From an uncultured Acidimicrobiaceae bacterium (GTDB taxonomy: Bacteria; Actinomycetota; Acidimicrobiia; Acidimicrobiales; Ilumatobacteraceae), in NCBI GenBank assembly GCA_903904615.1, contig CAIVDG010000282.1, positions 1-5,611 on the forward strand: a stretch of 5,611 nucleotides of DNA, given 5' to 3'. The notes below the pieces were generated by a model that was not told where the DNA came from, did no database searches, and was given only the letters and a program-made list of their open reading frames with translations. Positions 5,386 to 5,611 of this stretch are shown here, in pieces. The first letter of the stretch is position 1; every line of letters starts with the position of its first letter. Position numbers and translations under genes: made by a program.

Positions 5386-5392
5386 ATCCACA
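5384..5392 (+). other. Perfect consensus DnaA box
   Basis: TTATCCACA matches the DnaA-box consensus at all nine bases. It is flanked by GGGTTT (5380-5385) and AAACCC (5406-5411), an inverted pair. DnaA boxes occur at replication origins, in DnaA-regulated promoters and at DnaA-titrating sites. One perfect and one imperfect box are too few to call an origin. Confidence 0.45.
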
Positions 5393-5443
5393 TGTCAATC
5401 CTCGCAAACCCTTGCCAGTAAAAGATTTCCGCAGTTTTCGCCT

Positions 5444-5473
5444 TTGATAACGCAGAAAAATGCGCCCTACCAT
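5444..5473 (+). promoter_or_regulatory. Candidate promoter reading toward the right edge
   Basis: TTGATA (5444-5449, 5 of 6 matches to TTGACA) and TACCAT (5468-5473, 4 of 6 matches to TATAAT) are 18 bases apart. Expected transcription start is near 5480, immediately before a long hairpin and about 74 bases before the GTG at 5554. The spacer holds a small CGCA/TGCG palindrome (5451-5464). Confidence 0.42.
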
Positions 5474-5482
5474 ATTTGGGGT

Positions 5483-5516
5483 AATGCAAGACGGAAACCC
5501 TTTCCGCTCTTGCGTT
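5483..5516 (+). other. Long imperfect RNA hairpin in the inferred 5' leader
   Basis: GCAAGACGGAAA (5486-5497) pairs with TTTCCG (5501-5506) and TCTTGC (5508-5513) around a CCC loop with a single bulged C at 5507. The stem extends through a T-G wobble and two A-T pairs to 5483 and 5516, about 15 pairs in all. It begins almost at the predicted transcription start. Only GTTTCGT follows, so it could be a 5'-stabilising or regulatory leader structure, or the end of a short RNA. Confidence 0.5.
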
Positions 5517-5553
5517 TCGTACCAAAAAACATCCAAACACGAGGGGCGAATTC

Positions 5554-5611
5554 GTGAAACTTTTAATGCGAGGTAGGTCAGTACCTACCCCGACAACTGC
5601 GAGAAGCAGAG
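5554..5611 (+). CDS. Possible start of a gene running off the right edge, product unknown
   Basis: A GTG at 5554 opens a frame with no stop for 19 codons to the window edge. It is preceded by GAGGGG (5541-5546) with a 7-base gap, a good ribosome binding site, and by a candidate promoter about 80 bases upstream. The visible N-terminus is basic (VKLLMRGRSVP then a Thr/Arg-rich run) and resembles nothing I recognise. An internal ATG at 5566 is an alternative start without its own binding site. A short open frame alone is weak evidence, so this rests on the start signals. Confidence 0.35.
   Translation, partial: MKLLMRGRSVPTPTTARSR
5572..5589. repeat. Perfect 7-bp inverted repeat near the right edge
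   Basis: GGTAGGT (5572-5578) and ACCTACC (5583-5589) are exact reverse complements around CAGT. The 18-base palindrome resembles a dimeric regulator operator, or a hairpin just downstream of the possible GTG start. If that gene is real, the palindrome lies inside its first codons. Confidence 0.45.

Larger units (their letters stand above)
5087..5553. other. 467-base non-coding tract with DnaA-box-like sites, repeats and stem-loops
   Basis: No reading frame here has both a plausible start and protein-like content. The tract is richer in A/T runs than its surroundings. It contains a stem-loop soon after mftD, a CCCCG/CGGGG hairpin, an A/T-rich inverted repeat, a near-match and a perfect DnaA box in opposite orientations, a 12-base direct repeat, a candidate promoter and a long imperfect hairpin. 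No tRNA or other known RNA gene was recognised. It may be a large regulatory region for a gene starting near the right edge, or hold an unrecognised RNA or replication-linked element. Confidence 0.6.

Noticed and set aside
5310..5540. 76-codon minus-strand frame in the right-hand tract
   Set aside because: No ribosome binding site or promoter, no recognisable family, and it crosses the DnaA box, direct repeats and hairpin.
5087..5553. Full replication origin (oriC)
   Set aside because: Only one perfect and one imperfect DnaA box are seen, and no dnaA, dnaN or rpmH gene adjoins; kept as a question rather than a feature.
5087..5611. mftA-like precursor peptide downstream of mftD
   Set aside because: No frame on either strand encodes the conserved Cys-Gly-Val-Tyr terminus.

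Overview
The window looks like a chromosomal segment of an actinobacterium with medium GC content. The evidence is a mycofactocin-type flavoenzyme (MftD, a family centred on Actinobacteria), candidate promoters placed so that transcription would begin at the start codon itself, and an actinobacterial style of short ATGA gene overlaps. The lineage (Acidimicrobiia or a freshwater actinobacterium, for example) cannot be fixed from this sequence alone. No insertion sequence, prophage gene, tRNA, rRNA or CRISPR array is visible.

Layout, left to right. Positions 1-428 (minus) hold a universal stress protein with the ATP-binding glycine motif, cut by the left window edge. Positions 429-517 are an 89-base gap carrying three consecutive perfect inverted repeats. 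Positions 518-3095 (minus) are a compact three-gene ABC importer operon, transcribed in the order substrate-binding lipoprotein, ATPase, permease (znuA-znuC-znuB type). Both junctions are 4-base ATGA overlaps. Histidine-rich segments in the binding protein and at the permease C-terminus point to zinc. A 15-base imperfect palindrome over the -35 element and spacer of the operon promoter is a candidate Zur/Fur-family operator. Divergently, 3170-3847 (plus) encodes a HAD phosphatase of the phosphoglycolate phosphatase type. It is followed at 3911-5086 (plus) by a protein with every hallmark of MftD, the flavin enzyme of mycofactocin redox-cofactor maturation. From 5087 to the right edge there is no convincing gene until a possible start at 5554. 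This tract carries a perfect DnaA box, a near-match DnaA box, a 12-base direct repeat, several stem-loops, and a candidate promoter leading into a 15-bp imperfect hairpin.

How the parts relate. The importer would bring zinc into the cell: the lipoprotein captures it, the permease conducts it and the ATPase powers transport. MftD would act in maturation of a peptide-derived redox cofactor, but none of its partner genes (mftA, B, C, E, F) is in view, so mftD is isolated here. The HAD enzyme may share transcription with mftD, but mftD also has its own -10 element and ribosome binding site.

The most useful non-obvious signals are four. Three start codons are each preceded by TANNNT exactly 6 bases upstream, suggesting leaderless mRNAs. 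There is the candidate metal operator. MftD has lost the carboxylate-binding residues of ordinary hydroxy-acid oxidases. The structured right-hand tract is otherwise unexplained.
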